Shown: positions 50,676-60,641, counted from the first letter of the stretch. The stretch is 64,000 nt of DNA from Rhodovulum euryhalinum (GCF_004342445.1 NZ_SLWW01000001.1:372001-436000); one strand, 5' to 3'. Translations and numbers: made by a program. The notes: generated by a model from the sequence alone, not told the origin.

Positions 50676-53489
50676 TCAGTGCGCCTCGGCCCAGTTTTGC
50701 CCGGTTCCGGCATCCACAACCAGCGGCACGTCCAACTTCACCGCGGGCATCGCCGCGCCCTCCATCACCTCGCGCACCGCGTCGATGACCCCGGTTTCGG
50801 CCCCCTTGTCGACCTCGAAGACCAATTCGTCATGGACCTGCAACAGCATCTTTGCGGGCAGCCCCTTCAACACCCCGGGCATGCGGATCATCGCGCGGCG
50901 GATGATGTCGGCGGCCGTTCCCTGGATCGGCGCGTTGATCGCGGCCCGTTGGGCGAATCCGGCCTGCGGGCCCTTGGCGCCGATCTCGGGCGTGTGGATC
51001 TTCCGCCCGAACAGCGTCTGGACAAAGCCGTTGGCCTTGGCGAAGGCAACCGTCTCGGTCATGTAGTCCTTGATGCCCGGAAATCTCTCGAAATAGCGGT
51101 CGATGAAGCCCTGCGCCTCGCCCCGCGGTATCCGCAGGTTCCGCGCGAGGCCAAAGCCGGAAATGCCGTAGATCACCCCGAAATTGATCGCCTTGGCCTG
51201 CCGCCGGATCTCGGGCGTCATCTGGTCCATCGGAACGTCGAACATTTCCGACGCGGTCATGGCGTGGATGTCCTGGCCCTCGCGGAAGGCCTGCTTCAGC
51301 GCGTCGATCCCCGCGACATGGGCAAGGATGCGCAGCTCGATCTGGGAATAGTCGAGGCTGACCAGCACCTTGCCCTCGTCCGCGACAAAGGCCGCGCGGA
51401 TGCGGCGGCCTTCCTCGGTGCGCACGGGGATGTTCTGCAGGTTCGGATCGGTCGAGGCCAGCCGCCCGGTCACCGCGCCGGTGATGACATAGGACGTATG
51501 GACCCGCCCGGTTTCGGGATTGATATGGTCCTGAAGGGCATCGGTATAGGTTGATTTCAGCTTGGAAAGCTGGCGCCAGTCCAGCACGCGGGCCGGCAGG
51601 TCGTGACCCTCGGCGGCGAGATCTTCCAGCACGTCGGCGCCGGTGGCATAGGCGCCGGTCTTGCCCTTCTTGCCGCCCGGCAGGCTCATCTTGTCGAACA
51701 GGATTTCGCCCAGTTGTTTCGGCGAACCGACATTGAACGTCTCGCCCGCAAGGTCGTGAATTTCCGCTTCCAGCGCCGCCATCTTCTGGGCGAAGGCGTT
51801 GGACATCCGGCTGAGGGTATCTCGGTCGACCCTGATGCCCGTCATCTCCATCTCGGCCAGCACGGGCACCAGTGGTCGTTCCAGCGTCTCGTAGACGGTC
51901 GTGACGCGCGCCCGGTGCAACTGCGGCTTGAAAAGCTGCGCGAGCCGCAGGGTGATGTCGGCATCCTCGGCCGCGTATTTCACCGCCTCGTCGATCGGCA
52001 CCCGGTCAAAGGTGATCTGCGCCTTGCCCGACCCCAGCAGCGACTTGATCGGGATCGGCTGGTGTTCGAGATAACGCTCGGAGAGCGCATCCATCCCGTG
52101 CCCGTGCAGGCCCGCATTCATCGCGTAGGACATCAGCATCGTGTCGTCGATGGGCGCCACATGCACCCCGTAGCGGGCGAGAACCTTGGCGTCGTATTTC
52201 ATGTTCTGGCCGATCTTGATCACGGCCGGGTCTTGCAGCACGGGTTTCAGCAGCGCCAGTGCCTCGTCCAGCGGCATCTGTCCCTCGGCCAGCACATCCG
52301 CGCCGAAAAGGTCGCCCTCGCCGATCTTGTGGCCCAGCGGGATGTAACAGGCCCGCCCCGGCTCGACCGCCAGCGAGATGCCCACCAGGTCGCACCGCAT
52401 CTCGTCCAGCCCCGTGGTCTCGGTATCGACCGCCATCAGCCCCCGCGCGGTCGCGGCGTCGATCCATCGCTGCAACGCGGCCGCGTCGCGGATGCACTCG
52501 TAGTCCTCGGGCCTGAACGGGATCGTTGCGGACTGGTCGGCCGCCTCGGACGGGGCCGCGCCCGCAGGGTTGGTGTCCGCGATCACCGGGGGCTCGACCC
52601 CCAGCCCCTCGGCGATCCGCTTGGTCAGCGTGCGGAACTCCATCCTCGTCAGAAAGTCCATCAGCGCGGCGGGGTCGGGTTCGCGCACCTCCAGATCGTC
52701 CAGCGTGATATCCAGCGGCGTCGCGGAATCCAGCGTCACCAGCCGTTTCGACAGCTCGATCTGCGTGCGATGCTCGACCAGCGTCTGGCGCCGCTTGGGC
52801 TGGGGGATTTCGTCGGCCCGGTCCAGCAGCGTTTCCAGATCGCCGAACTCCTGGATCAGCAGCGCGGCGGTCTTGATCCCGATCCCCGGCGCGCCGGGGA
52901 TGTTGTCCACGGAATCGCCCGCCAGTGCCTGCACATCCACGACACGATCTGGCCCGACGCCGAACTTCTCCTCGACCTCCTCGACCCCGATGCGCTTGCC
53001 CTTCATCGCGTCCAGCATCTCGACGCCATTGCCCACAAGCTGCATCAGATCCTTGTCGGAACTGATGATCGTCACCCGCCCCCCGGCCTCGACCGCCTGC
53101 CGGGTCAGGGTGGCGATGATGTCGTCGGCCTCGAACCCTTCCTGTTCCAGACACGCGATGTTGAAGGCGCGCGTCGCCTCGCGGGTCAGCGGGATCTGCG
53201 GGCGCAGATCCTCGGGCATGGCGTCGCGGTTGGCCTTGTAAAGGTCGTACAGGTCGTTGCGGAACGTGTGGCTGCCCTTGTCGAAGACCACCGCCACATG
53301 GGTCGGCGCATCCGGCCCCGCGTTGTCCTGCACGTATTTGTGGATCATGTTGCAGAAGCCCGACACCGCGCCGATCGGCAGCCCGTCGGATTTCCGCGTG
53401 AGCGGCGGCAGCGCGTGGAATGCCCGGAAGATGAAGGCCGAGCCGTCGATCAGATGCAGATGGCAACCCTTGCCGAATGTCCCGCCCAT
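50676..53489 (-). CDS. polA: DNA polymerase I
   Basis: This 937-residue enzyme fills gaps and removes RNA primers. The 5'-3' exonuclease domain (about 1-290) opens with LHLIDGSAFIFRAFHALPP. The proofreading domain (about 330-520) is intact, with DTETTG, GQNMKYDAKVL and YAAEDADITLRL, the DEDDy acidic set. The polymerase domain shows SLDYSQIELRILAH (motif A), RRQAKAINFGVIYG (motif B) and QVHDELVFEV (motif C). Length matches full Pol I with all three activities. It converges with the DUF1285 gene. Confidence 0.98.
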   Translation of the reverse strand: MGGTFGKGCHLHLIDGSAFIFRAFHALPPLTRKSDGLPIGAVSGFCNMIHKYVQDNAGPDAPTHVAVVFDKGSHTFRNDLYDLYKANRDAMPEDLRPQIPLTREATRAFNIACLEQEGFEADDIIATLTRQAVEAGGRVTIISSDKDLMQLVGNGVEMLDAMKGKRIGVEEVEEKFGVGPDRVVDVQALAGDSVDNIPGAPGIGIKTAALLIQEFGDLETLLDRADEIPQPKRRQTLVEHRTQIELSKRLVTLDSATPLDITLDDLEVREPDPAALMDFLTRMEFRTLTKRIAEGLGVEPPVIADTNPAGAAPSEAADQSATIPFRPEDYECIRDAAALQRWIDAATARGLMAVDTETTGLDEMRCDLVGISLAVEPGRACYIPLGHKIGEGDLFGADVLAEGQMPLDEALALLKPVLQDPAVIKIGQNMKYDAKVLARYGVHVAPIDDTMLMSYAMNAGLHGHGMDALSERYLEHQPIPIKSLLGSGKAQITFDRVPIDEAVKYAAEDADITLRLAQLFKPQLHRARVTTVYETLERPLVPVLAEMEMTGIRVDRDTLSRMSNAFAQKMAALEAEIHDLAGETFNVGSPKQLGEILFDKMSLPGGKKGKTGAYATGADVLEDLAAEGHDLPARVLDWRQLSKLKSTYTDALQDHINPETGRVHTSYVITGAVTGRLASTDPNLQNIPVRTEEGRRIRAAFVADEGKVLVSLDYSQIELRILAHVAGIDALKQAFREGQDIHAMTASEMFDVPMDQMTPEIRRQAKAINFGVIYGISGFGLARNLRIPRGEAQGFIDRYFERFPGIKDYMTETVAFAKANGFVQTLFGRKIHTPEIGAKGPQAGFAQRAAINAPIQGTAADIIRRAMIRMPGVLKGLPAKMLLQVHDELVFEVDKGAETGVIDAVREVMEGAAMPAVKLDVPLVVDAGTGQNWAEAH

Positions 53490-53559
53490 GGTCGTCTCGC
53501 CCCCTTCGCCGTGCAGCCCGGTCTTGCCACGAAGCCGCGCGTTTCGCCAGCCGTTTGGG

Positions 53560-54348
53560 TCAGGCGCAGGGGGCGGTCGCGGCCTCGGCCGCTTCCAGCG
53601 CGATCAGCCGGTCAAGATCGCCCGCCTCGATCCGGCCCAGCACCGCGGTGCGCCCGACCACCAGCGCGGGCGTGCCCGGAAAGCCGAACAGGCCGGCCAG
53701 ACCGAGGCTGACCGCCAGTTGCCGGTCGACCCGCGGCGCGGCCATGTCGGCCACCAGGCGCGCGCCGTCGATCCCGATGTCTTCGGCCAGCCGGACAAGC
53801 GCGGCCTGCGTCGGCACCAGCCGCGTTGCCGCCAGCCGCGCGTGAATTGCAGGCCCCGCCCCCTGAAACCCCGCCGCAAGGGCTGCGCGTGCCGCCAGAA
53901 CCGAGCTTTCGCCGAGCAGGGGCAATTCGTGCCAGGCCAGGCGGATCGAGGCCGCCGCGCCCGAGGAACGCTCGTGCACAAGCGGCGTCAGAACCCGGCA
54001 ATACGAGCAGCGGACGTCCGAGAAATAGGCCACCGGCACCGCCCCCGTCCCGATTGCCCCCCCGAAAAGATGCGCGCAAAGATCGGCCCGCAGTTCCCCG
54101 GGCGCGGCGCGCGGCGGGGCCGGGGCGCCCGCATCAAGCCCGATCAGCACCGGCGACCCGGCCGAAACAGCCCCCTGGCCAATCCTGCGAAACCCCGGAA
54201 GGCCGGGAATCTCGGAAAAATCGAACGCCGCCGGGAACACCCGCCGCCACAGATTCGGCCCCGAGGCCAGCGCCCCATAGGCCAGCGCGATCCCGCCCAG
54301 CCAAAGCAGGTTGCGCCGCATCCGCCCCCGATCCGGCGGCGCGCTCAC
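53560..54348 (-). CDS. DsbA-family thiol oxidoreductase-like protein
   Basis: This 262-residue protein has an N-terminal membrane anchor (about 12-30) and a thioredoxin-like domain. The active site is CSYC in [18 protein letters not shown] near residue 114, and the cis-proline loop is [12 protein letters not shown] near 225, together the usual DsbA/DsbG pattern. It should catalyse disulfide exchange in the periplasm. ATG overlaps the small zinc-finger gene by four bases, so the two are co-translated. Confidence 0.85.
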   Translation of the reverse strand: MSAPPDRGRMRRNLLWLGGIALAYGALASGPNLWRRVFPAAFDFSEIPGLPGFRRIGQGAVSAGSPVLIGLDAGAPAPPRAAPGELRADLCAHLFGGAIGTGAVPVAYFSDVRCSYCRVLTPLVHERSSGAAASIRLAWHELPLLGESSVLAARAALAAGFQGAGPAIHARLAATRLVPTQAALVRLAEDIGIDGARLVADMAAPRVDRQLAVSLGLAGLFGFPGTPALVVGRTAVLGRIEAGDLDRLIALEAAEAATAPCA

Positions 54349-54554
54349 GTCACCTTGTCGGCGGCGCTTTCATGGATAAACCGCTTGTCGCAATAGCCGC
54401 AATCCACATAGCCCACGTCGCGCGGGATCTGCAGCCAGACCCGCGGATGGCCCAGCGCGGGGCCGGACCCGTCGCAGGCCACGCGCCACTGGCTGACGAT
54501 CTCGGTTTCGGGGGCGTCGATCGCCTTGGGGTCCTCGGGGGCTTCTGGCGTCAT
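54345..54554 (-). CDS. Small zinc-finger protein (CHCC/NDUFS6-like)
   Basis: This 69-residue protein has a zinc-site pattern of Cys in RVACDGSG, His in [11 protein letters not shown], and a CGYC pair in [13 protein letters not shown]. This matches the zf-CHCC family, related to the complex I accessory subunit NDUFS6. I chose ATG 54554, after which the family homology begins; an earlier start at 54635 only adds a low-complexity stretch. It precedes the DsbA-like gene. Confidence 0.85.
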   Translation of the reverse strand: MTPEAPEDPKAIDAPETEIVSQWRVACDGSGPALGHPRVWLQIPRDVGYVDCGYCDKRFIHESAADKVT

Positions 54555-54652
54555 GGCATGGGCTCCGCTCGTTGCCGGGGCGACGGGGTCGCCTTGGATC
54601 GCGGGGCATGATAGCGATGGCCCCGGCACGGGCAAGCGGCAGAGGCGGGGAA

Positions 54653-55597
54653 ATGGGCGGAAACGCGATCGAGATCGAAGGGCTGACCAAGACCTACGCC
54701 GCCAGCGGCAGCCAACCCCCGAAACAGGCGCTCAAGGGGGTCGACCTCGACATTCCCGCGGGCTCGATCTTCGGCCTGCTGGGCCCGAACGGCGCGGGCA
54801 AGTCGACGCTGATCAACATTCTCGCCGGGCTGGTGCTGAAAACCGGCGGCAAGGTCCGGATCTGGGGCTTTGACCAGGACGTGAACCCGCGCCAGTCCCG
54901 CGCGTCCATTGGCGTGATGCCGCAAGAGCTGAACATCGACCCGTTCTTTACCCCCCGCGCCGCGCTTGAGGTGCAGGCCGGGCTCTACGGCGTGCCGAAA
55001 TCCCAGCGCATCACCGACCGCGTGCTCAAGGCCATCGGGCTCGAGGACAAGGCGGATGCCTATGCCCGCAACCTGTCGGGGGGCATGCGGCGGCGGCTTT
55101 TGCTGGGCAAGGCGCTGGTCCACCGCCCGCAGGTGCTGGTGCTGGACGAGCCGACCGCGGGCGTCGATATCGAGCTGCGCCAGATGCTCTGGGCCAATAT
55201 CCGCCGCCTGAACGAGGAACAGGGCACCACGATCATCCTGACCACGCATTACCTCGAAGAGGCCGAACAGATGTGCGAGGAGATCGCGATCATCAACCAT
55301 GGCGAGGTGATCGCGCGGGATTCGACCGCCGCCCTGGTCGGCCGGATGGACGCCAAGACGCTGGTGGTCCACCCCGAAGACCCTGTGACCACCCTGCCCG
55401 CGATGCCCCGGGGCGTCGAAAGCTGCCAGCGCCGTGACGGCGCGCTGTGCTTCACCTACCGGCGCAAGCACATATCCACCGGCGCGGTCATCGAGGCGGT
55501 CCGCGACGCCGGAATCACGATCCGCGACATCGCCACCGAGGAACCCGACCTCGAGGATGTCTTCGTCGAACTCACCTCGTCCAAGGGCGCTGCGTGA
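54653..55597 (+). CDS. ABC transporter ATP-binding protein (ABC-2/CcmA type)
   Basis: This 314-residue ATPase has Walker [10 protein letters not shown] near residue 47, signature NLSGGMRRR near 143, Walker [13 protein letters not shown] near 162 and H-loop [11 protein letters not shown] near 197. The C-terminal extension (about 235-314) is typical of drug or polysaccharide exporters of the ABC-2 class. No permease gene is adjacent; it must be elsewhere. I use ATG 54653, since the family domain starts at once. Its stop overlaps the GTG of the pseudouridine synthase. Confidence 0.92.
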   Translation: MGGNAIEIEGLTKTYAASGSQPPKQALKGVDLDIPAGSIFGLLGPNGAGKSTLINILAGLVLKTGGKVRIWGFDQDVNPRQSRASIGVMPQELNIDPFFTPRAALEVQAGLYGVPKSQRITDRVLKAIGLEDKADAYARNLSGGMRRRLLLGKALVHRPQVLVLDEPTAGVDIELRQMLWANIRRLNEEQGTTIILTTHYLEEAEQMCEEIAIINHGEVIARDSTAALVGRMDAKTLVVHPEDPVTTLPAMPRGVESCQRRDGALCFTYRRKHISTGAVIEAVRDAGITIRDIATEEPDLEDVFVELTSSKGAA

Positions 55598-56145
55598 GCC
55601 GGGTGGTCCTGTTCAACAAGCCCTGGGGGGTTCTGTCGCAATTCACCGATGACGGCCCACCCCGTCCCGACCGCCGCACGCTGGCCGAATTCATCGACGT
55701 CCCCGGCGTCTACCCCGCCGGCCGGCTCGACCGCGACAGCGAGGGGTTGCTGGTGCTCACCGATGACGGGCCCCTTCAGGCCCGGATCGCCGACCCGCGC
55801 AACAAGATGGCGAAGACCTATTGGGTCCAGGTCGAGCGCATACCCTCCGACGCCGCACTGCAGGCGCTGCGGGACGGCGTCACGCTCAAGGACGGGCCGA
55901 CCCGCCCGGCCAGGGTGCGCCGGATGGCGGGTGATCCCCACGGCCTCTGGCCCCGCACCCCGCCGGTGCGGTTCCGCAAATCCGTGCCCGATTGCTGGAT
56001 CGAACTGACGATCACCGAGGGGCGCAACCGCCAGGTCCGCCGGATGACCGCCACCATCGGCCACCCGACGCTCCGGCTGATCCGCTACCGCGTGGGCGAC
56101 TGGACCCTGGACGGACTAGAAACCGGAATCTGGCGGCTGGCCTGA
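55594..56145 (+). CDS. 23S rRNA pseudouridine synthase (RluE/RsuA family)
   Basis: This 183-residue enzyme isomerises uridine in rRNA; RluE acts at U2457 of 23S rRNA in E. coli. The catalytic Asp is in [19 protein letters not shown] near residue 46, and [21 protein letters not shown] near 138 is the other family hallmark. It lacks an S4 RNA-binding domain, as RluE does. The GTG start overlaps the ABC ATPase stop by four bases, an unusual pairing of functions that probably reflects compact packing. Confidence 0.93.
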   Translation: MSRVVLFNKPWGVLSQFTDDGPPRPDRRTLAEFIDVPGVYPAGRLDRDSEGLLVLTDDGPLQARIADPRNKMAKTYWVQVERIPSDAALQALRDGVTLKDGPTRPARVRRMAGDPHGLWPRTPPVRFRKSVPDCWIELTITEGRNRQVRRMTATIGHPTLRLIRYRVGDWTLDGLETGIWRLA

Positions 56146-56222
56146 CCTTCCCCAGGCCCGGCCGGCAAACCCTGTCCGGGGCCAACGCGCCGCCTGCCTT
56201 GTCCTGCCCGCGCCCGATCCCG

Positions 56223-56303
56223 CTTCTTCTTGGCGGAAATACTCCGGGGGGTCGCGGGGGGCAGCGCCCCCCGCGCGGGTCGCTTCGGCGCAAGCCGAGG
56301 CGA
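56223..56303 (-). repeat. Modular double-hairpin repeat, copy D
   Basis: Read on the plus strand: tail CTTCTTCTTGGCGGAAATAC and TCCGGGGG (56223-56250), hairpin one CGCGGGGGGC-AGC-GCCCCCCGCG (56253-56275), then hairpin two TCGCTTCGGC-GCAA-GCCGAGGCGA (56280-56303) with one T-G wobble. It lies between the rluE-like and HIT genes, which converge. Its layout equals copy C, and the hairpin-two stem differs in sequence but keeps pairing. Confidence 0.8.
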
Positions 56304-56338
56304 AATCCGAAGGACCGAGCCCGTCTCGATCCGGCGCC

Positions 56339-56719
56339 TCAATCCTTGGGCAACATCCGCCCCAGGTTGCGGCCACCGAGGATATGCACATGCATGTGTG
56401 GCACCTCCTGGATGGCATCCCTGCCGGAATTCGCCACCAGCCGATAGCCCTCGCCGCCCGCGCCGGGGCAAAGACCCTTGTCCTCGCAGATCCGGCCCAC
56501 CACGCGGTTGAAATCGGCGATCTCCGCGTCGGATGCCTGCTCTGCGAAATGGTCGAAGCAGACATAGGCGCCCTTGGGGATCACCAGCACATGCACCGGC
56601 GCCTGCGGGGCGATGTCGTTGAAGGCCAGTGTATGCGCGGTCTCCATGACCGTGTCGTTCGGGATCTCGCCCCGCAGGATCCTGGCGAAAACGTTCTGGT
56701 CGTCATAGGCGTAGGGCAT
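56339..56719 (-). CDS. HIT-family nucleotide-binding protein
   Basis: This 126-residue protein belongs to the histidine-triad family (HinT-like purine nucleoside phosphoramidases). The triad is HMHVHIL near residue 108, and the N-terminal FARILRGEIPNDTVMET and VLVIPKGAYVCF are conserved. It follows the GT14 gene by 9 bases on the same strand, probably as the second gene of one transcript. Confidence 0.93.
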   Translation of the reverse strand: MPYAYDDQNVFARILRGEIPNDTVMETAHTLAFNDIAPQAPVHVLVIPKGAYVCFDHFAEQASDAEIADFNRVVGRICEDKGLCPGAGGEGYRLVANSGRDAIQEVPHMHVHILGGRNLGRMLPKD

Positions 56720-56728
56720 GGGGTCTCC

Positions 56729-58306
56729 TCAGTCGGCGAAAAGATGGTCGGTCGCGGCGATCTCGTATGCCGCGTCGTAGGGGATCGAGAGGAACCGCGC
56801 CAGAGGCGCGGCGTTCTCTTCGGGGCTCCGGCCTTCCTCGATCCGGAAGAGGCCGGGAAACGCGGCGTCGCGGATGCGGTCGCTTTCATGCGCCATGTCG
56901 TAGCGGATCGTCGGCAAGAGCCGCGCCATGACCCCGGCCGGGGTCCGCTCGCCCGCCAGCCCGACGCGCCGTGCATGGCCGGCGAGATAGTGGTCGGAAA
57001 AGCCGCACTGGACCTCGAGCATCTTCGTGCGCGACCGGTCGGCGTAGAAATCCTGGATCAGGTCGATATTGCCCGGATCAAGACAGATGATCAGCCGGTC
57101 CGTCGCGAAATGGTCGAACAGCATGCGCACCAGCGCGCGGCGATGGCGGGTGCGTTTCTCCAGCGTCGACTGGATGCCGCCAAGGTCGGGCAGGTCGGCC
57201 GCCTCTTCGTTGAAGAGATAGGCCACCGCGGGCAGGCTGGCGCAGTGCCGGACACGCGCGATCAGGCGTTTGGCGACATGCCATTTCTTGCAGGTCACGA
57301 TCAGCAGTTCGCGTTCGCGGCCAAGCGTCGTCTCGGCCTCCCAGAAGCGGGGTGCAAAGCGGCGTCCCTCGCGGCCGCGGCCGGTGAGGAACGCATAAAG
57401 GCTTTGTCCCTCGTTCGAGAGGCGGAACTCGACACCCGTCGACGCGTAAAGCGTGCCGAGCCGCGCCTTCAGCGCCTGCGCCTCGGCCGATATCTTGCGG
57501 GCAAACAGGAAATCCTGCGCAAGCAGCAGGTCATAGTGGTCGTTGTAGAAGGTGACCGGCATCCCGTAATCCGAAAACATCAGGAAGGTCAGCGTGCGGG
57601 GGCGGATCTCGGTCCCGGGGACGAGGTGGCGCACCAATGTCTGAAAGAAGGTCTCGTCGGGAATCCAGGTCCGGCGAAAGAACCGTACCACATCGGGGCG
57701 GGCCGCGATGAAGTCCAGTACGGCCTCGACCGTGCGCCGCCTGAGGCACCACCACTGGCTGCCGATCATTACCTGCAGGTCCGCGGGAATCGTGCGGGTC
57801 AGACCCAGCCGCTTCTGCGTCTCGAGCGCGGCGTAGAACAGCCGCGGCTGCCGGCGCTCGTTGAACATGTGGCGATAGACCAGCCGCTCGGACTTGATTC
57901 CGGTCTTGATCCAGTCGGACTCGAAGAAATCAAGGCTTTCGATGTAGTCCGCATCCTCGGAATCGAGGAAGGCATGGGCATACTCGGCTGTCTTGATCGG
58001 CATGCAGTCGCCCGAAAGCATGTAGAAATGCGTCGCGCGCGGAAACGCGGCCTCGGCGGCCTTCAGCGCCGCAAGCGTCGCGGCGACCAGCGACCACTCG
58101 CCCCAGCCGCATTTCACCCGCCGCGTCGCGAAGACGACCGAGGGGTTCGCGTCCAGCGCCGCGCGGATCTTTAGATACTCCCCGACCGGGGCGCGCGCGT
58201 CGAAATGGATCGCGACGAGGTCGCCCGCCGCGGTCAGTTGCCCGACCTGGGCGATGATCTCGTCGGGCGCCTTGTGGCACAGAAGGATGTAGGCGATCCT
58301 TGCCAT
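56729..58306 (-). CDS. GT14-type glycosyltransferase (beta-1,6-N-acetylglucosaminyltransferase-like, DUF5928)
   Basis: This 525-residue protein has an N-terminal GT14 domain (about 1-270): AYILLCHKAPDEIIAQV at the start, VKCGWGEWSLVAATLAALK near 63, FYMLSGDCMPIKTAEYA near 93, and IGSQWWCLRRRTVEAVLDF near 180 with the acidic WIPDETFFQT. The C-terminal half (about 280-525) is a separate domain that I associate with DUF5928; a P-loop-like phrase ELLIVTCKKWHVAKRL is seen near 365. It is divergent from a sulfotransferase gene, and together they probably build or modify a surface glycan. Confidence 0.85.
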   Translation of the reverse strand: MARIAYILLCHKAPDEIIAQVGQLTAAGDLVAIHFDARAPVGEYLKIRAALDANPSVVFATRRVKCGWGEWSLVAATLAALKAAEAAFPRATHFYMLSGDCMPIKTAEYAHAFLDSEDADYIESLDFFESDWIKTGIKSERLVYRHMFNERRQPRLFYAALETQKRLGLTRTIPADLQVMIGSQWWCLRRRTVEAVLDFIAARPDVVRFFRRTWIPDETFFQTLVRHLVPGTEIRPRTLTFLMFSDYGMPVTFYNDHYDLLLAQDFLFARKISAEAQALKARLGTLYASTGVEFRLSNEGQSLYAFLTGRGREGRRFAPRFWEAETTLGRERELLIVTCKKWHVAKRLIARVRHCASLPAVAYLFNEEAADLPDLGGIQSTLEKRTRHRRALVRMLFDHFATDRLIICLDPGNIDLIQDFYADRSRTKMLEVQCGFSDHYLAGHARRVGLAGERTPAGVMARLLPTIRYDMAHESDRIRDAAFPGLFRIEEGRSPEENAAPLARFLSIPYDAAYEIAATDHLFAD

Positions 58307-58440
58307 CTGTCGCTGCCCGGTCCCTGTCCTGCCTGCGGTCCGCCGACCATGGCTGGCTGTCGTTGAAAAAATGTTATGACTTTGGTTTCTAGAAGTCATC
58401 GGAGACGGCGCAAGGACCTGCCGTCGGATTGGAGACGGGC

Positions 58441-59259
58441 ATGGGCTTTCCGGGCACATGGATGACGACGAGCGAGACCATGGTCTACCGCGTGGTGCCC
58501 AAATGCGCCTGCTCGACCATCGGCCAGATCATGCATTTCTCGGATCACGGCCGGTTCTACGACGGCGACATCCACGACGCGACCGAGGGCCTGCGCAAAT
58601 GGGCGCAGGAGGACAGCCATGGCCCGATCGAACGGGTGGTGCGCGCACATTCGGCGCTGGCCTTCACCTGCGTACGGAACCCCTACACCCGCGTCCTGTC
58701 GTCGTTCTTCGACAAGATCTGCGGCATCCAGAGGAACGGGAAACGCTACCGCGGCCAGCTGGTGCCGCTCCTGATCCAGAAATACGGGATCGAGGTGGGC
58801 GGCGAGGACGGCAAGGGCGAGTTCGACCAGATCGCCAGCTTTCGCAGGTTCCTGCTGTTCGCCCGCGACACGATCCGCTGGAAGCGGCCGATGGAACCCG
58901 ACATCCACTGGTCGGCGATGTCGGGCCATATATCGACCTTCATCGTGAACGGCGGGCGCTACGACAAAATCTTCTTCACCGAAACCTTCAACGATGGGAT
59001 GCAGGCGGTGCTGGATGCCGTCGAGACACCGCATCCCGTAAACCTGGCACAGATCCCGCGCTTCAACGAATCCGAAGGCCACGGACCGAAACGTGCCCAC
59101 CCGGTCGAGGCCTATTTCGACGACCTGTCGATGCATCTCGTCTACGAGATCTACAAGCGCGACTTCGATCTGTTCCGCTACGATTTCGAGAATCCGGCCA
59201 ACAGGATGCCGGTGGGCGAGATCGACCTTGACGAGGTCCACGCCAAGCTGGGCGACTGA
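58441..59259 (+). CDS. Sulfotransferase family 2 protein
   Basis: This 272-residue enzyme should transfer sulfate from PAPS to a carbohydrate. The 5'-phosphosulfate loop is YRVVPKCACSTIGQIM near residue 20, and the 3'-phosphate site is FTCVRNPYTRVLSSFFDKI near 78. Both match the HNK-1/carbohydrate sulfotransferase family. I use ATG 58441 with GGAG eight bases upstream; TTG 58429 is an alternative. It is divergent from the GT14 gene with 134 bases between, suggesting joint control of a sulfated polymer. Confidence 0.88.
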   Translation: MGFPGTWMTTSETMVYRVVPKCACSTIGQIMHFSDHGRFYDGDIHDATEGLRKWAQEDSHGPIERVVRAHSALAFTCVRNPYTRVLSSFFDKICGIQRNGKRYRGQLVPLLIQKYGIEVGGEDGKGEFDQIASFRRFLLFARDTIRWKRPMEPDIHWSAMSGHISTFIVNGGRYDKIFFTETFNDGMQAVLDAVETPHPVNLAQIPRFNESEGHGPKRAHPVEAYFDDLSMHLVYEIYKRDFDLFRYDFENPANRMPVGEIDLDEVHAKLGD

Positions 59260-59307
59260 CCCGCCGCAGACCGGGCGGGCCGTCGCCGCCATGGCCGGGC
59301 GCTTCGC

Positions 59308-60567
59308 CTAGCTGATGGGCGCCACCGGCGCCTGGGCCAGCCCCTGCCCGCGATCGGCGACCTGGACCCCGGGCGCCAGCCCAGACAGCGCCGCCGAGGC
59401 CAGCATCCGCAGTGTGACGGTGCTGGCATTCGCGGGCAGCACGCCGCCGCGCGCGGCCTCCCACCAGAGTGCGGCCACCCCCGCGACATGCGGACAGGCC
59501 ATCGAGGTGCCGCTGAGCGCCGCCAGCCCACCGCCCGCCCTGGCCGACAGCACGCCCACGCCCGGCGCGGCGATGTCCGGGTTGGTATTCGAGAAATCGG
59601 CGATGGTCAGCCCGGCCGGCCCCTGCTGAAGCGCACCGACCGCGATGCAGCCCTCGGCCACCGCCGGGACCGAGGCGCCGACCTCGTAGTTCGGATGGAT
59701 CTCGCGGCGGCTCTCGTTGCCGCTGGCGGCCACGATCACCGTGCCCCCGTCGAACACCGCCTGCTGGCGGATCATGTTCATCAGCGCGTTGAACATCGCC
59801 AGGTTGGTGCGGAACCCCTCGAGCGCGACCGAGGTGGCAAGGTCTGGCGGGTAATCCTCCTGCTCGACCAGGTATTTCACGAGGCCCGGGAAATCGAAGC
59901 CGAGCGACATCGAGATCACCTGCACACGCTCTTCGGACGCCCGCTTGAGCGCGCTGAACATCATCTCGGACGTTCCGGACCCGCGCGAATTCAGCACCTT
60001 GCCGATGAAGGCGTCGGTTACCCCGCGCGCCACGCCGATCCGCTGGCCGTCCACGTCGCGGCCAAAGATCGTGCCCGCGCAATGGGTGCCGTGGCCGTTG
60101 CCGTCGCCATTGCCCTCGCCGGTATAGTCCTGCTGGGTCAGGGTCATGCCCGCAAAGGCCGGATGTGACGCATCGATGCCGGTATCCAGCACCGCCACCT
60201 TGACCCCCGCGCCAGTGAAGGGCGAGACATCGGCGCGGACGACCTTGATGCCCCAGGTGTCCGTCGCCGCCGCATCGGCCGGCATGTCCCTGGGCGCGAT
60301 CAGCGCGATCGGGATGGCGCGAACGACGCCCACCACGTCGTTCTGGCGCAGCGCGTCCTTGGCCTCGTTGGCGGTCAGGTCGGCCGAGTCGAGTTCCGGC
60401 CCCGGCGGCAGCAGCGGCCCGACACCGCCGCCAAGCTGCGGGCCCGCGGCCTCGGCAAGGACGCGCGGCATGCCGCCCGCCGCCTCGCTCAACACCTCGC
60501 CCGTGGCGCGCTTGCGCAGCGCCGCGTTCTTGTCGCGCAGGATCACGTACCGCGAATGATCGCCCAT
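59308..60567 (-). CDS. Subtilisin-like serine protease (S8 family)
   Basis: This 419-residue protease has the S8 triad: Asp in VAVLDTGIDASHP near 128, His in GNGHGTHCAGTIFG near 162, and Ser in LSGTSMACPHVAGV near 355, plus the oxyanion Asn in VAASGNES near 290. There is no signal peptide, only a 100-residue N-terminal part that may be a propeptide, so it is either cytoplasmic or exported by a non-Sec route. It is convergent with the sulfotransferase gene and stands alone on its strand, 108 bases downstream of adenosine kinase. Confidence 0.92.
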   Translation of the reverse strand: MGDHSRYVILRDKNAALRKRATGEVLSEAAGGMPRVLAEAAGPQLGGGVGPLLPPGPELDSADLTANEAKDALRQNDVVGVVRAIPIALIAPRDMPADAAATDTWGIKVVRADVSPFTGAGVKVAVLDTGIDASHPAFAGMTLTQQDYTGEGNGDGNGHGTHCAGTIFGRDVDGQRIGVARGVTDAFIGKVLNSRGSGTSEMMFSALKRASEERVQVISMSLGFDFPGLVKYLVEQEDYPPDLATSVALEGFRTNLAMFNALMNMIRQQAVFDGGTVIVAASGNESRREIHPNYEVGASVPAVAEGCIAVGALQQGPAGLTIADFSNTNPDIAAPGVGVLSARAGGGLAALSGTSMACPHVAGVAALWWEAARGGVLPANASTVTLRMLASAALSGLAPGVQVADRGQGLAQAPVAPIS

Positions 60568-60641
60568 GGCCTTCCCCTCCCTCGGGTTCCACCTCGGGCC
60601 GGCACGGGACAGGTCCGCAACCGGCCCGCCCGCAGTGTAAG

